A DNA stretch of 64,000 nt from Prostheceraeus crozeri (Eukaryota; Platyhelminthes; Polycladida; Euryleptidae), in contig CAJQUW010010322.1 in NCBI GenBank assembly GCA_907163375.1, positions 28,716-92,715 on the forward strand, given 5' to 3'. Shown here piece after piece: positions 9,195-19,104 of the stretch (its first letter is position 1; the number at the start of each line of letters is the position of its first letter). The notes under the pieces are model-generated. The model did not search any database. It saw nothing but the letters and a program-made list of their open reading frames with translations, and was not told where the DNA came from. The position numbers were made by a program, and so were the translations under genes.

Positions 9195-9725
9195 TTATAA
9201 ATCAATGGTTTGAAAGAGATAAAATAGATACAGCTGGTAACTATCATACAGCGAGCAATGATAACCATACAGGACTTTGGCAGTGCTGAGGTAAGGAGGA
9301 AAGAAGCATTGGTTATGAATGTAGCTACTACAACGAACAGACAAAATAGGAACACACAAATCCTTAAAACGTTTCGTGACTTCATGATAGTGTTGATTCA
9401 CTCTACTATCCCAAGGTGGGAGCAAAATATCATCAATGATTAAATTAGGAAATACTTTCCTCTCCTTACCAGGATTATTACAAAAGATGCGTATAACATT
9501 GAAAGCAGCTAACCATCGTTTAAAGTGAATAAGAAGAGCACTCTCACAAGAAAAGCCATAGTCTTGCAAATATTTCAGATTAAGTCCATGAATGTGTTTT
9601 CTCGCCCATTGATCAACATTGGGATTGCAGTTGGCATGTTGATGATAGACACTAACAATCTGATATGTCCAATTGTTCATAGCAATAGCACTGAGCTCCT
9701 GTACAGGTTCACCCTCACAATCCAT
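9195..9725 (-). CDS. DEDDh-type exonuclease-like protein (copy A)
   Basis: 176 residues. It begins MDCEGEPVQELSAIAM, an ExoI-like DxE motif. It then has WARKHIHGLN, a GNNPxKE-like turn (CNNPGKER), and near the end YHCSLYD, a HxxxxD motif as in ExoIII of DEDDh nucleases. It could trim RNA or DNA or inspect ends. The identification rests on motifs only. Confidence 0.55.
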   Translation of the reverse strand: MDCEGEPVQELSAIAMNNWTYQIVSVYHQHANCNPNVDQWARKHIHGLNLKYLQDYGFSCESALLIHFKRWLAAFNVIRIFCNNPGKERKVFPNLIIDDILLPPWDSRVNQHYHEVTKRFKDLCVPILSVRCSSYIHNQCFFPPYLSTAKVLYGYHCSLYDSYQLYLFYLFQTIDL

Positions 9726-9777
9726 AAAAATGATGATAGAAGCCTAAAACGGAAATTTACACATCTAAGGAAACGTT

Positions 9778-10026
9778 CTATAACATATTACAAAATGAAG
9801 AATTACATCGATGCTTTTCACGACAAAATACACAAATGATATGATGGCAACGAAGAAGTAAAATGTATCTAATAAGACCACGTCTACGACACTCAAAGCA
9901 CATAAGCGAATTGTCATAGGGTAGAGTTAGGAAAGGACTAGTAATTCTCCTTCTTTGATTTGCGTTTTGATGCAGCATTCTTCTCCGACTTGCGCTTCGT
10001 ACCACTGCTGTTAAGGATTTGATCAA
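9778..10026 (-). CDS. second small RING-like protein (copy A)
   Basis: 82 residues. The last 45 hold LMCFECRRRG ... LLRCHHIICVFCREKHRCNSSFC, a compact Cys/His array like the C-terminal half of a RING finger. Its first 30 codons overlap the 3' end of the 9,938-10,552 gene in another frame, so the true N-terminus may start elsewhere. Confidence 0.45.
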   Translation of the reverse strand: MIKSLTAVVRSASRRRMLHQNANQRRRITSPFLTLPYDNSLMCFECRRRGLIRYILLLRCHHIICVFCREKHRCNSSFCNML

Positions 10027-10552
10027 TTATGTCGTCCACGTTGGGTGGTTTTGGAATATATAGGATGGATTCCATATGCATGGAGAGAGAGGCTATTTTA
10101 TTATCCTTATGCCGACCATAATATAGCCCATTCACTTTGAAAAGGATATCCCAAGTACCTTCTCCGAGCTCGTCGCATGTGATGGGTGTTGAATGATCTC
10201 CCTCCTTCTTATAGTAAGTGCACCAATGTGATACCGGTAGGCAAATGTGATTACCATCCCAAATCTTTCTATAGGGAGTATCCTTGTCATCTCTCGCCTT
10301 CCACTCTTGAGCAAGAGGAGTAGGAATGTCCATATTTAATGTCACGTACTCCTCAATAATATCAAGTTGGTGGCGAATGTACGGACTCACGGGGATCAGT
10401 ATGTAGTCCCCATACTGATTGTGCATTATCTTGACATCCGTGGAAGGGAGCATTCCCGTTTGGAGTACTACGCCATGATCGTCATAACGCAAGACTTGTT
10501 TAAATTTACGCTGTAGCGGTGTAGGATTATGTACCTTGGTTGTTTCTTCCAC
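9938..10552 (-). CDS. right-end leader-intron gene, basic tail, unknown function (copy A)
   Basis: The open frame continues upstream without ATG to a splice acceptor at about 10,643; a short intron (10,643-10,704) separates it from an ATG at 10,705-10,707. Visible motifs are ICLPVSHWCTYY ... GTWDILFKVNGLYYGRHKD and a basic nuclear-localisation-like tail (KRKSEKN ... KRKSKK). It is the first gene inside the right terminal repeat. I do not recognise the fold. Confidence 0.62.
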   Translation of the reverse strand: MEETTKVHNPTPLQRKFKQVLRYDDHGVVLQTGMLPSTDVKIMHNQYGDYILIPVSPYIRHQLDIIEEYVTLNMDIPTPLAQEWKARDDKDTPYRKIWDGNHICLPVSHWCTYYKKEGDHSTPITCDELGEGTWDILFKVNGLYYGRHKDNKIASLSMHMESILYIPKPPNVDDIIDQILNSSGTKRKSEKNAASKRKSKKENY

Positions 10553-10642
10553 TGGCCTCAGTTGTAGATGATCTGATCGTAGCGAACCTTGTAACGTTTG
10601 ACCACCATTTTGTCCTACTAGTGCAGCAGATGGAGTAGATGC

Positions 10643-10819
10643 CTGAAAATGGAAAAGATTGTATTAAGTTTACGTTCAAGGGAGGGAGGAAAGTAGCGAC
10701 TTACCATTTTAGTTGGATAATAGAACAGGGAACTAGAGAGAGAGAGAAAATGTGCGTCCGTCACTCGTGCGATTCAACGATGGAATGATTCTCACTGTGG
10801 AAGGCTCGCTATTTATATA
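10643..10819 (-). promoter_or_regulatory. right-end inward promoter and leader intron (copy A)
   Basis: On the minus strand a TATATAAATA box (10,810-10,819) lies about 100 nt upstream of an ATG at 10,705-10,707. That ATG is followed at once by a GTAAGT donor. The intron is 62 nt and ends in TTTTCAG at about 10,643. The same layout occurs in copy B. Confidence 0.6.
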
Positions 10820-10849
10820 GAAATGCTTGATTCTCATTGGACAATAACA

Positions 10850-12117
10850 TCAAGCTGATTCCAAATCTGGCCTCCGTTTACGAATCCGAGCCTTCATTCG
10901 CCCGCTGGAGCTGTTTCTTGGGAAATTCTAACTCTGTCGTTTTTCGTCAATCTCCCAAAATCTTAAATGGCGTCTCACATCTAAACGAAGACAGATAGGA
11001 ACAAGCTGATTCTTTCAGTGAATTTGTCTCACTCTTAGCTTTCAAACGAGCTATTGCACGACTTTCTACGATCTCTAGAACCAAAGTTGGAAGATCGGTG
11101 CCGGGGGGGGGGGGGTCGTCAGCGAAACTTTTTCTCTCCGATTGACTTGAAACTCACCATACCGATGCAGAATTTCACGCTGAATCCGAATCTGGCCTCC
11201 GTTTTCCCATCCGATGCCTCGTTTTGACGCTACAGCCCAAAACGTCCAAAATTCTAACTCTGTCGTTTTTCGACAGTCTCCCAAAATCTTAAATGGCGCC
11301 TCACATCTAAACAAAGACAGATGTGAACAAGCCGTTTCTTTCACTGAATTTGTCTCACTCTTAGCTTTCAAACGAGCTATTGCACGACAAAATCCGTCCA
11401 CTAGAAGCCAAGATTGAAGCTAGCTGTCCAGAGGGGGGGAGGTCAGTGAAATTTGATGAAAAATGTTTTGGTGACGGTCCCAGGTCGAAATTCCACACTT
11501 TGGAAAATTTTCAAAATTTTACCCATACAAAGCCACTCTGACACTTAGGATTTTTTCAGGTGAGCGAGCTCCGACCTAAAATCTTGTAACCGCTCTAACT
11601 TTTGAACGGCTGGTCCGATTGACTCGCAACAAAAAATGTTGTCGAGCAGTTTTTCATCCTCTTTCGAATGCAACCCGAACGAACAAAATCCGTTCACTAG
11701 AACCAAAGTTAGAAGATTGCTGTCGGGGGGGGGGGTCAGTGAAATTTGATGAAAAATGTTTTGGTGACGGTCCAGGTCGAAATTCCACACTTTGGAAAAT
11801 TTTCAAAATTTTACCCATACAAAGCCACTCTGACACTTAGGATTTTTCAGGTGAGCTACGACAGTCCACCCTCCCAACCTGGCCGGCACACCACGCCAAC
11901 CTAGACACCACATCACCGCGCGCTATACGACGGTCGGCCAGAGGGGGGGAGGACGACGTCAGCGAACCTGACGGACGCACGTGGCCGGCACACCACGACA
12001 CTCTGCCGTTCCAGAGGGGGGGGACGTCAGACCCGAAGCACCACGGCGGCCGACGACGACACTCTGCCGGTCCAGAGGGGGGGACGTCAGCGACGGCGGC
12101 CATCTTGCGCTATCCAG
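10850..12117. repeat. right terminal repeat region of copy A with G-tract modules
   Basis: Related to copy B's terminal inverted repeats but longer. It contains at least six runs of 7-13 G, most followed by (A)CGTCAG (near 11,101, 11,431, 11,724, 11,945, 12,014, 12,074). Between the G tracts are repeats of a block including TCTAACTCTGTCGTTTTTCG. It lacks the outermost AGTAGTAATAAAACGGCG end found in copy B. Confidence 0.75.
11441..11860. repeat. direct repeat of about 294-bp period inside copy A's terminus
   Basis: The block GTCAGTGAAATTTGATGAAA ... GACACTTAGGATTTTTTCAG occurs at about 11,443-11,560 and again at about 11,736-11,852 with few changes. It is not in copy B's terminal repeats, so it is an expansion private to copy A's end or an older form lost from B. 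Confidence 0.7.
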
Positions 12118-12376
12118 AAGTGGAGTTTTACTTACTACTAAATTCTCAAGAAAATTCTCGATTTCTTTTTTATTACGAAAAATGCAAAAACAGTCGTCGA
12201 CATATCTTTTGTAAAACAAAGTCTGGTTGCCTGAAAAATTTTTGAATTTGCGCTCTATACTGTCCATGGTGAATGTCCATGGCAGCCATGGTAGGACCCA
12301 GCTTCGAGCCCATAGCCATACCGTCAAACTGAGTATAGAAATTGCCATTAAAAGAAAAACTAATGTTGGTGCACGC
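12118..12376 (-). mobile_element. Penelope-like element fragment (reverse transcriptase core)
   Basis: On the minus strand one frame reads FSFNGNFYTQFDGMAMGS and then KLGPTMAAMDI; a second frame reads YKRYVDDCFCIFRNKKEIENFLENL. FNG-x-FYxQxDGxAMGS and the YVDD box are diagnostic of PLE reverse transcriptases. The change of frame between the two segments shows decay. The fragment directly abuts copy A's truncated end, and the MITE starts at its other side. Confidence 0.8.
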
Positions 12377-12668
12377 TTAACACTAGAAGGACCGACCCGT
12401 CATTTTTGACCGCTGCTAAACTACGAAGTGTTATAGCTTCTATGAAATTCCGTATTTCGACTTAGTTTTTCTTGACTTTTCTTGAATATGCAGTGGCTTC
12501 ATATCAGTCACATCAAAATTTGATTCGACCTATTACTTTCTTTGTTTTATGTATGTCTACCTACAAGGACCGGACCGGTCAAAAATGACCGCTTATTAAT
12601 ATCGCTTAGAATTTTTGTACTTTGAATTCAATTTTCGAATAGAAATTGGAATAAGCGTGTAGTGTTAA
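12377..12668. mobile_element. TTAA-bounded piggyBac-type MITE
   Basis: TTAA at 12,377-12,380 is followed by CACTAGAAGG and, at the other end, TAGTG precedes TTAA at 12,665-12,668. Inside each end lies a copy of an ACCGG-TCATTTTTGACC-like palindrome (near 12,390 and 12,575). It has no coding potential. TTAA target duplication is the hallmark of piggyBac; the ends match over only about five bases, hence moderate confidence. Confidence 0.45.
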
Positions 12669-12699
12669 ACCAGATTGCTGCATTGTTAAAAGTGAGTGA

Positions 12700-13657
12700 A
12701 ATCTAGCGCATGAGTAATGATTTTCACATGGAAAGGTCAACCATGTGCTACGCATAATTTATTATGCCTTTGACTTCTATTTTGTTGAAGATGAACCATG
12801 GCGATTCATTTCCAAAAATCCCTCATGTTCACAATTTCATGATAATTCAATACAAATATGCAGAAACACGTACTGAATATCATTTCTTGCTTCAATTTTG
12901 CACAAATTCGTTTGGTATACCAACAATCAACATTGATTGATGTCTTCAAACAAGCAGCCAAGAACCATGGAGAGTGACTGTATAGATATCATGACTGTTT
13001 CATTAGCAACCATGGCTAAAGGTGATCGAAGCAATGAGCGGCCAAGAAGGCTCATTGCTAATCAGATACCGACTGAGTTGCAAAGAATCGATTGAAAATG
13101 ATTCTAATGCCGACGAAGACATACAAAATAGTGACTAGCATGCGGACTACTCTGACCGTGACATTACAAGTCATCACGAAGCAACTGAACTTCTGTAACT
13201 GAACAACTGAACTTCAAGGACTGAATGGATATTTGTTCTTGTGATTTCGAACATGAACAAGTGCCTGCAAGGAAAAGCTTTCGGCAGTGATCGGATCCTG
13301 CGTCGTGCGTTTATCAAGAATTTGATCAGCATCCAAAAAGGATTCTTGAAACGATTACATGTTGCAACACTGCAGAATGTGGAGTTGTTGTTTTCGACTA
13401 GATGTCGAGATACCATTCATGCAAAGCTGTTTGCCAATGGCGGTGTTTTTCAACCTCATTGATATGGCGGGAATAAAATCATCGATACTATTTCGAATGA
13501 CAGCTACATACGATTGATCACTGCGACAGCATATACGGCTTGTATTTCATGACAATGTCTACACAGAGACAAAGCAGAAGTGGGCCTACCGCAAACGCAT
13601 TGCAGTCGATTCAAGAAACGCGAGAATGTTGGCCTTGGTGGAGAAAATGACAGTATG
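12700..13657 (+). pseudogene. decayed piggyBac transposase interrupted by Polinton copy B
   Basis: An acidic N-terminal stretch (ENDSNADEDIQNSD, near 13,095-13,135) is followed after decay by VFFNLIDMAGIKSSILFRM at about 13,444-13,500, a conserved C-terminal piggyBac motif. A Cys/His-containing tail continues to the Polinton's target site. Short remnants of the tail (ECAKK) resume after 38,907. Several frame changes and stops are visible; it is an old copy. Confidence 0.65.
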
Positions 13658-13663
13658 GCTATT
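13658..13663. repeat. left target-site duplication of Polinton copy B
   Basis: GCTATT immediately before the AG-starting end of the element; the same six bases follow the other end at 38,902-38,907. Six-base duplications are typical of Polinton integration. Confidence 0.92.
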
Positions 13664-14317
13664 AGTAGTAATAAAACGGCGAACACTCGACGGGCGCCCC
13701 CCCTCTGGAACGGCAGAGTGTCGTGGTCGGCCGCCGTGGTGCTTCGAGTCTGACGTCCCCCCCTCTGGAACGACAGAGTGTCGTGGTGGTCTTGGGCGAC
13801 CGCCAGGATTTGTCTTGAGGCTATAGTGTGTGATGTTTTTCGTGCAATCTGCTGAATGTTGGGTTGTAAAATGGGTTGTTTCGAGTGGAAGGAGTGCTCG
13901 GATGTGAAAACGGAGGCCAGATTCGGATTCAGCGTGAAATTCTGCATCGGTATGGTGAATTTGAACGCAATCGGAGAGAAAAAATTTTCGCTGACGTCCC
14001 CCCCCCTCGGCACCGACCTTCCAACTTTGCTTCTAGTGGACGGATTTTGTCGTGCCATAGCTCGTTTGAAAGCTAAGAGTGAGACAAATTCACTGAAAGA
14101 ATCGGCTTGTTCATATCTGTCTTCGTTTAGATGTGAGACGCCATTTAAGATTTTGGGAGATTGGCGAAAAACGACAGAGTTAGAATTTTGGACGTTTTGG
14201 GCTGTAGCTTCAAAACGAAGCATCGGATTGGAAAACGGATTTCAGATTTGGAATCAGCGTGAAATTCTGCATCTGTATGGTGAGTTTCAAGTCAATCGGA
14301 GAGAAAAAATTTTTCAT
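13664..14317 (+). repeat. left terminal inverted repeat of copy B (about 0.65 kb)
   Basis: Matches the reverse complement of 38,226-38,901 from the first base, including C tracts of 7-9 within GACGTCCCCCCC-type modules and the GACAGAGTTAGAATTT block. Beyond 14,317 the two arms diverge, although degenerate copies of the same block continue to about 14,470. Confidence 0.9.
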
Positions 14318-14528
14318 CACAATTTCAGTTAGAATTTTTGCGATGGCTGCCTGTTGTAGAGCCAAAACGAAGCATCGGATGGGAAAACGGAGGCCAGATT
14401 TGGATTCAGCGTCAAATTCTACATTGAAATGGTATATTTTCAGCTCAATCGGACCTCCAGAATCGATGATAGAAGCGTTTTAAGTTTTTGGATGATGGGT
14501 ATTACGTCATCAGCTGATCGCCACAAAC

Positions 14529-14536
14529 TATATAAG
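14529..14536 (+). promoter_or_regulatory. left-end inward TATA box (copy B)
   Basis: TATATAAG lies 200 bp inside the left inverted repeat and points inward. About 75 nt downstream is a donor-like ACA-GTAAGT (near 14,609). The mirror-image TATA at 37,895-37,904 serves the right end. What this promoter drives is unclear: the next 2.8 kb are antisense to a reverse transcriptase, and the first open plus-strand gene starts at 19,105 just after an acceptor. Confidence 0.45.
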
Positions 14537-14700
14537 CTGGGAACCGACAGAGACTTGTCATTCAGACAAATATATCTATATTTCAGTAAGAGTGTCAGTA
14601 AAGGTACAGTAAGTAATACATGCAAATCATCAGTAGTATAAGACACGTGTTAAAGACCATTACGAAAAGTCAATTAAGAGTCAAAAAATATTTAGAACAC

Positions 14701-17430
14701 CTAACAATCAATTTTTCTAAAGTCGGCTTCCCGACAGACAAATTCGATATCAACATTTTGTGAATCGTCGTTGAAATAGAGTGACCTAGATCCACGTAAG
14801 CATAAAAGACAAGAACGTAACAGATGAAAGGACAGTCTAGTCCTCACCCAGCTGATAGTCTTGCTGTACTCGACATTCCTTTTTTCAGATAATTTTTCGG
14901 ATAGTCTTTTGTAGAATGCGCGACATTCTTTCGCCATACCACCGGTACATGAAAAGACCAACGGAGTAAAAGAGCCTTGATCTACTAAGCATATTCTTTC
15001 GTTGTATGATCGCTTCTTTGATTCTTCATGCTGCCGATGAGCAAAGGAAAGTTCGAAATCAAGGTTAGTCTTGGCTAGCGGGTTGAACACCCTTACGTCG
15101 AAATATGCCATTTGCCCCTCGATCCAGACACCCCTGGCTGCTATGTCAACACGAGCTTCATCGGTAATAACAGTGCTTTTCGGGAATGATTCTCCTGATA
15201 GTGGAGTTAAGCAAGGCTCTACCCTGGAGCACTTGTAGCATTCACTTAACAACCCAGCAGTGAAGTCCCTGATCTCATTATGTCTCATTGAGATGAGTCC
15301 TCCTTTTTTACAGGAGAATGCGTGTTCAATGTCAAAATTAAGTCCACATACACACTTACTTGGCAAATCTTGAAGTGGGATGTTGTATCTTATACGAAGA
15401 CTATCCCAAAAAGCTTGTTTTTCCAAGTAAAACCCATGTTCTTTCAAGGGCATTGATGTTAGCCAACTGGACGCTCCAATTTCATTGGCGGCCTCAACCA
15501 TTCGCAGGGTAATTTTATCACTGATTGCTCGTTTGATTTCACTTAAATTTTCTTTGTATTGTACATGTTTTTCTTTTCTTCTTGTTTTGACTGCTTCACT
15601 TCGCATCTGACTCACATTTCTATCATATTGAGAATCTTGAGACTTCACTTTTTCAATCATGTCTTTTGTGATTACTCTTGAAGCTTCGTATTCCTCTTGG
15701 CATCGAATGGTAGGAATGTGGATTCCAAGGCCTCCTAGTTTTGGTGGAAGCGAAAAAAGCTGCCTTTCAATATCACTGCATTCATATCCGTTAAATAATG
15801 CCGGAATGAGCGAATGTCGAATACTATATTCCAAAGGCTCCAGAAGTTCGGTGAGATTAGGAATCGTTCGCATAAAGTAGGTATACTTGTGTTGAATACC
15901 TCTTGTGAATGCAGCATAGGCGGAATGTGGAAATGAATTCGCAACTTTCGAAAGTTCTTTAATCTCATCGACCCAATCTCGTACTTTTTTGCTGAAATAC
16001 TCTAGCTTGAAATTATTATTGCCGACACATGCACCAAGATGTTTATTACCCTCAGACGTAATTTGTATTTCACTTTTTGAAAAGACTTCAGTGGCTTTCA
16101 AGAGGTGAGCGTCTTTGACAATCAGCACACTTTTGGAAGGGTTAGGAAAATACCCGATGTAGGGTCCAAAATTTTCAATCAAGTTCCACCATTCTTTTAG
16201 TTGAATCAAAGTGCCAACCCCTGCAAAATCGTCTGCAAAGGCTATCTTTTTGACATTGTCAACCTGATTGCCACATTGCGAGCTCAGCAGCGGTAAAATA
16301 GCGAGAGCATACATGGGCATAGCTACAGGATCACCTTGTGTTGTGCCTTCATTTGATTGTAGTTCCAATCCTCCAGTGACAAATAGGCGAGCAGGCAAGT
16401 GATAACTGTTGGAAACAAAGGTGGCGAATTCTGGGCAGAGAATTTTTATGTTGTGAATAGCTACTTTGCGGTTAATGGAGTTGAAAGCGTTATGTGCGTC
16501 GATTTGTAATATTCCATGATTGTCATCGTCATTAAATAAATCAACCACTGCGTGTATTGCTATCTCACATCCTGCTTTCTGACCCGCACATAGCTGTAAA
16601 TTTCCAGCCGAATATAACAAGTCGTTGCGTAAAGTATATATCACGGATTTCGCAATAATTCGTCGCAAAATTTCTCCTATTCCAATCGGGCGTACACCTG
16701 GATCTTTAGACAAAGGAATCAAACGGCAGGCAAGTAAAGCTTCCAAGGATTCTGGATCTGGAATTTCTTGTGTGCATAAACTCTTTGCCATTCTCGCGAT
16801 GGCCTTTCGAAGATCGAGACCTGCTGTGCCATAAATGCTGCTTCCTAGCATCCTGCGCCATTCTTCAGCGTTGAATTGCGATACACCAGCGTCTCCTTTT
16901 ATGTTCATGGCAGCGTTCAATACTGTGTCGTCGTTGAGTTTTTCAAATATAACGGGATGAATAACATTGATTGGGCCTTGAAGCATCATTTCTTCGTTTA
17001 TAGGACTCGGATTTGGGTGCTTGGCCTTCAGATCTTCAATGGTAGCTGAGGTAATAGTGAGAATACTACTATTTTTTTGATGACCCAGTAATCGTATGGC
17101 ACCATTAATTCTACCTTCCATCATCATTTTATTGAATGTTCTCGATACATCAAAATGTTTAGCTCCTCTGCATGGTGTTTCTAACCGCCTTTGAATTTCG
17201 CGGCATTCGCTAAGCAGCTCTTCAATTCGTCCTTCTTTCCATAAGGCCATACGTCTTTCAAGAGTATTTTTTCGATCAGATGACTTAGCTTTATGATTTA
17301 TCTGTTGCAAAAGCAGACATGGCATTACCATAAGACATTTCAGGCTGATGTTGCGATTAGGAGAATTTGATGTCCAATGTTCACATTCAGAGGGATGGCG
17401 GTCTCTCGCACCCTTGAGCCGTGTCAGCAC
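14701..17430 (-). CDS. RLE-type retroelement reverse transcriptase, open over 909 codons
   Basis: RT motifs in order: LIPLSKDPGVRPIGIGE (about 237-253), LQIDAHNAFNSINR with the first catalytic Asp (about 308-321), TTQGDP (363-368) and FADD (398-401, the YxDD box). The C-terminal part has a CCHC knuckle (CVCG ... HAFSC), RHNEIRD, and then ARVDIAARG ... YFDVRVFNP ... KKRSYNERI, resembling the PD-(D/E)xK restriction-like endonuclease of R2/R4-type elements. RTs of this exact type are common in invertebrate and fish genomes; I cannot name the clade. There is no ATG near the start: the frame opens at a stop near 17,460 and the given start is GTG. No poly(A) tail or clear target duplication is visible. 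Confidence 0.8.
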   Translation of the reverse strand: MLTRLKGARDRHPSECEHWTSNSPNRNISLKCLMVMPCLLLQQINHKAKSSDRKNTLERRMALWKEGRIEELLSECREIQRRLETPCRGAKHFDVSRTFNKMMMEGRINGAIRLLGHQKNSSILTITSATIEDLKAKHPNPSPINEEMMLQGPINVIHPVIFEKLNDDTVLNAAMNIKGDAGVSQFNAEEWRRMLGSSIYGTAGLDLRKAIARMAKSLCTQEIPDPESLEALLACRLIPLSKDPGVRPIGIGEILRRIIAKSVIYTLRNDLLYSAGNLQLCAGQKAGCEIAIHAVVDLFNDDDNHGILQIDAHNAFNSINRKVAIHNIKILCPEFATFVSNSYHLPARLFVTGGLELQSNEGTTQGDPVAMPMYALAILPLLSSQCGNQVDNVKKIAFADDFAGVGTLIQLKEWWNLIENFGPYIGYFPNPSKSVLIVKDAHLLKATEVFSKSEIQITSEGNKHLGACVGNNNFKLEYFSKKVRDWVDEIKELSKVANSFPHSAYAAFTRGIQHKYTYFMRTIPNLTELLEPLEYSIRHSLIPALFNGYECSDIERQLFSLPPKLGGLGIHIPTIRCQEEYEASRVITKDMIEKVKSQDSQYDRNVSQMRSEAVKTRRKEKHVQYKENLSEIKRAISDKITLRMVEAANEIGASSWLTSMPLKEHGFYLEKQAFWDSLRIRYNIPLQDLPSKCVCGLNFDIEHAFSCKKGGLISMRHNEIRDFTAGLLSECYKCSRVEPCLTPLSGESFPKSTVITDEARVDIAARGVWIEGQMAYFDVRVFNPLAKTNLDFELSFAHRQHEESKKRSYNERICLVDQGSFTPLVFSCTGGMAKECRAFYKRLSEKLSEKRNVEYSKTISWVRTRLSFHLLRSCLLCLRGSRSLYFNDDSQNVDIEFVCREADFRKIDC

Positions 17431-17460
17431 TAAGTGATTGGAGAGTTTTTGTAAAGACTT

Positions 17461-19104
17461 AAACTAATTTTGATTGTCAGGTGTGATGAGGTCCCCGCGC
17501 GCGCCTGAAAATGTTGGCAGGTTTTACAGGCCAGAGGTTTTACAGGTTACCAAGGCTGCACGAGGACCGGCGAGCGGGATGGGAAGAGCGAGCGATATGG
17601 CGAGACGCAGTTGAGCCGTTGCTGCGCGACCGACCGGAGTGGGTTGAAGGCACAGAACAACTGTTCTGTGGTTGAAGGTTGAGAGGGAAGTTGTACACAA
17701 AGGACACTAAGCACCACGCATGTACTGATCCAGGGCGTAGGCGAGAAAGTTGATGGAGGAAAATGCGATGGAAAGACACCCGCGCGATGCCGTCAAATAA
17801 GCCAATCAGGGCCTGAGAAAACCGTGCAATGGAGCTGCTAAAGTTCGGATCAGGACGTCGGATCCAGGTGACCGGCGCCTTGGGTCGCCACACAGTACGA
17901 AAGATAGTCAATCCAGCACCACAATGAAAGACGAAACAGAAAAAACGGTGACCCAAGACCCGAGAAACTGGTCAAAGAGTGGAGCGAAACAGGAGCTCAA
18001 GAAGAATACGACCGCACTCCACTTGTTCAACTTGGTTTTCGTCATTCAGACAAGAGATTGCCAAAGGTAGGTCGTCTCTCTGAGCTCCGATGATAGCTTC
18101 GGACATTCCAAATTCCGAGTTTCTGTAAGAAACCGACTTAGAAAATTTCATTGCTGATATCAGCTAAGGCGTCAGACTTAGAGGTTAGCCAGGAGATGGC
18201 CTTCGTCTCCAGGCCATAAAAGACTCCAAAACTTTAAAGGCTTGTAACTTTGCTTCTACAAGTCCGTTTGACTTGATTTAAAAAAGGTTCGGTCGCTATT
18301 GACCTGCCCTAAGTGATAGACTACTTATAAAATTTCATAAGTAGTGCTAAAAAGTTGAAAAATTTAAATTCACTAGTTTTAGAGGTTTTCTGGGGTTTTC
18401 GACCCTGCTGAAGTCAATGAAAGCATTTTTAATGATGTCTGAGCCAGTCTTCTCATGGTATAAGCGGCTTTTCACTGAAAGCGAGCAAGACACGGAGAGT
18501 TTTGCTGTAATATTCCACTGACAGGGTGTTCCTTCGGAACGGCGGACGATGCCGTAGTGATAAGTGTGGCAAGAGAGTGTGTCATAGTTTAGACCGTAAC
18601 CGCTGGGACAACTCATGTCTCATGTTGGGCATTTGACACAGTTCTCAACGTAGCACTTTGAACGCCAATCGGTTGAGTCTTAGCTATCTTGTCATGGGTG
18701 GCCTCTAAACATCTCCATTGCAAAACGCTGGTGAATCAAGCTCTCTATGGCTTGCTATCAAGCTGATCAAAGCAATAACTTGGGATGTTTCCTCAAGGTT
18801 TTCAAGTATGCTAAGTTTAAATCTGCTATCAGATTTCAAATTTAACTAAGTCTAAGGCAGCTTTGAGGGGTTAGATCCCAGCTACTGTTCACTACCTTTG
18901 ACTCGGCGTTGCTGTTACCACTTCGGGGCAGTGACAATGATGTCTTAAGCTGTAAATAGCGGGTATCGGGGAAGATCTCTCACTTCCCTAGTGATCAGTA
19001 CAAGGCCTTCGGGCTGTCGACGGGATCGAGTGCCACTCACTATACTCAAATCTATCATTCCTCACTAAGTGTAAAATCATTGTTTTCCGTTTTTCGCTTC
19101 AGAA
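17461..19104. other. left-arm stretch without a recognised gene (copy B)
   Basis: 17,480-18,000 is GC-rich, with open frames I judge accidental. 18,000-19,080 is mixed sequence with several short hairpins, including one at 18,819-18,836 (AAATCTG-CTAT-CAGATTT). A pyrimidine tract and CAG at about 19,101 form a good splice acceptor just before the ATG of the coiled-coil gene, so much of this may be intron or leader. Confidence 0.4.
18819..18836 (+). other. hairpin upstream of the coiled-coil gene
   Basis: A perfect 7-bp stem, AAATCTG/CAGATTT, with a CTAT loop. The same ATCTGCTATCAG core is the loop and stem base of the hairpin at 20,407-20,432 downstream of the gene. Confidence 0.4.

Larger units (their letters stand above)
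1..12117. mobile_element. Polinton (Maverick/adintovirus-like) copy A, right-hand part
   Basis: Fossil Polinton, cut by the left window edge. It is collinear with copy B from about 27,060 onward and about 98% identical by eye. Visible parts are capsid, protease, integrase, ATPase, TBP-like and accessory genes plus a right terminal region. The polymerase lies outside the window. The outermost terminal sequence seen in copy B is absent: the element stops near 12,117 against a Penelope-like fragment. It reads as broken, with about two or three interruptions in this part. The close match to copy B implies a recent common source. Confidence 0.93.

Noticed and set aside
9525-9839. Plus-strand 104-codon frame (also 36,607-36,921)
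   Set aside because: Antisense to the exonuclease-like and RING-like genes; no motif.
11837-12103. GC-rich open frames in copy A's terminus, also 13,504-14,332 and 38,164-38,914
   Set aside because: They read through terminal-repeat modules and G tracts; the peptide sequences only reflect the repeat.
14701-17430. Calling the reverse transcriptase an R2 element
   Set aside because: The RLE-like C-terminus fits the wider R2/R4 type, but there is no N-terminal zinc finger/Myb region and no 28S rDNA flank.
17540-17956. 138-codon minus-strand frame upstream of the reverse transcriptase
   Set aside because: GC-rich low-stop region without motifs and no link to the RT frame.
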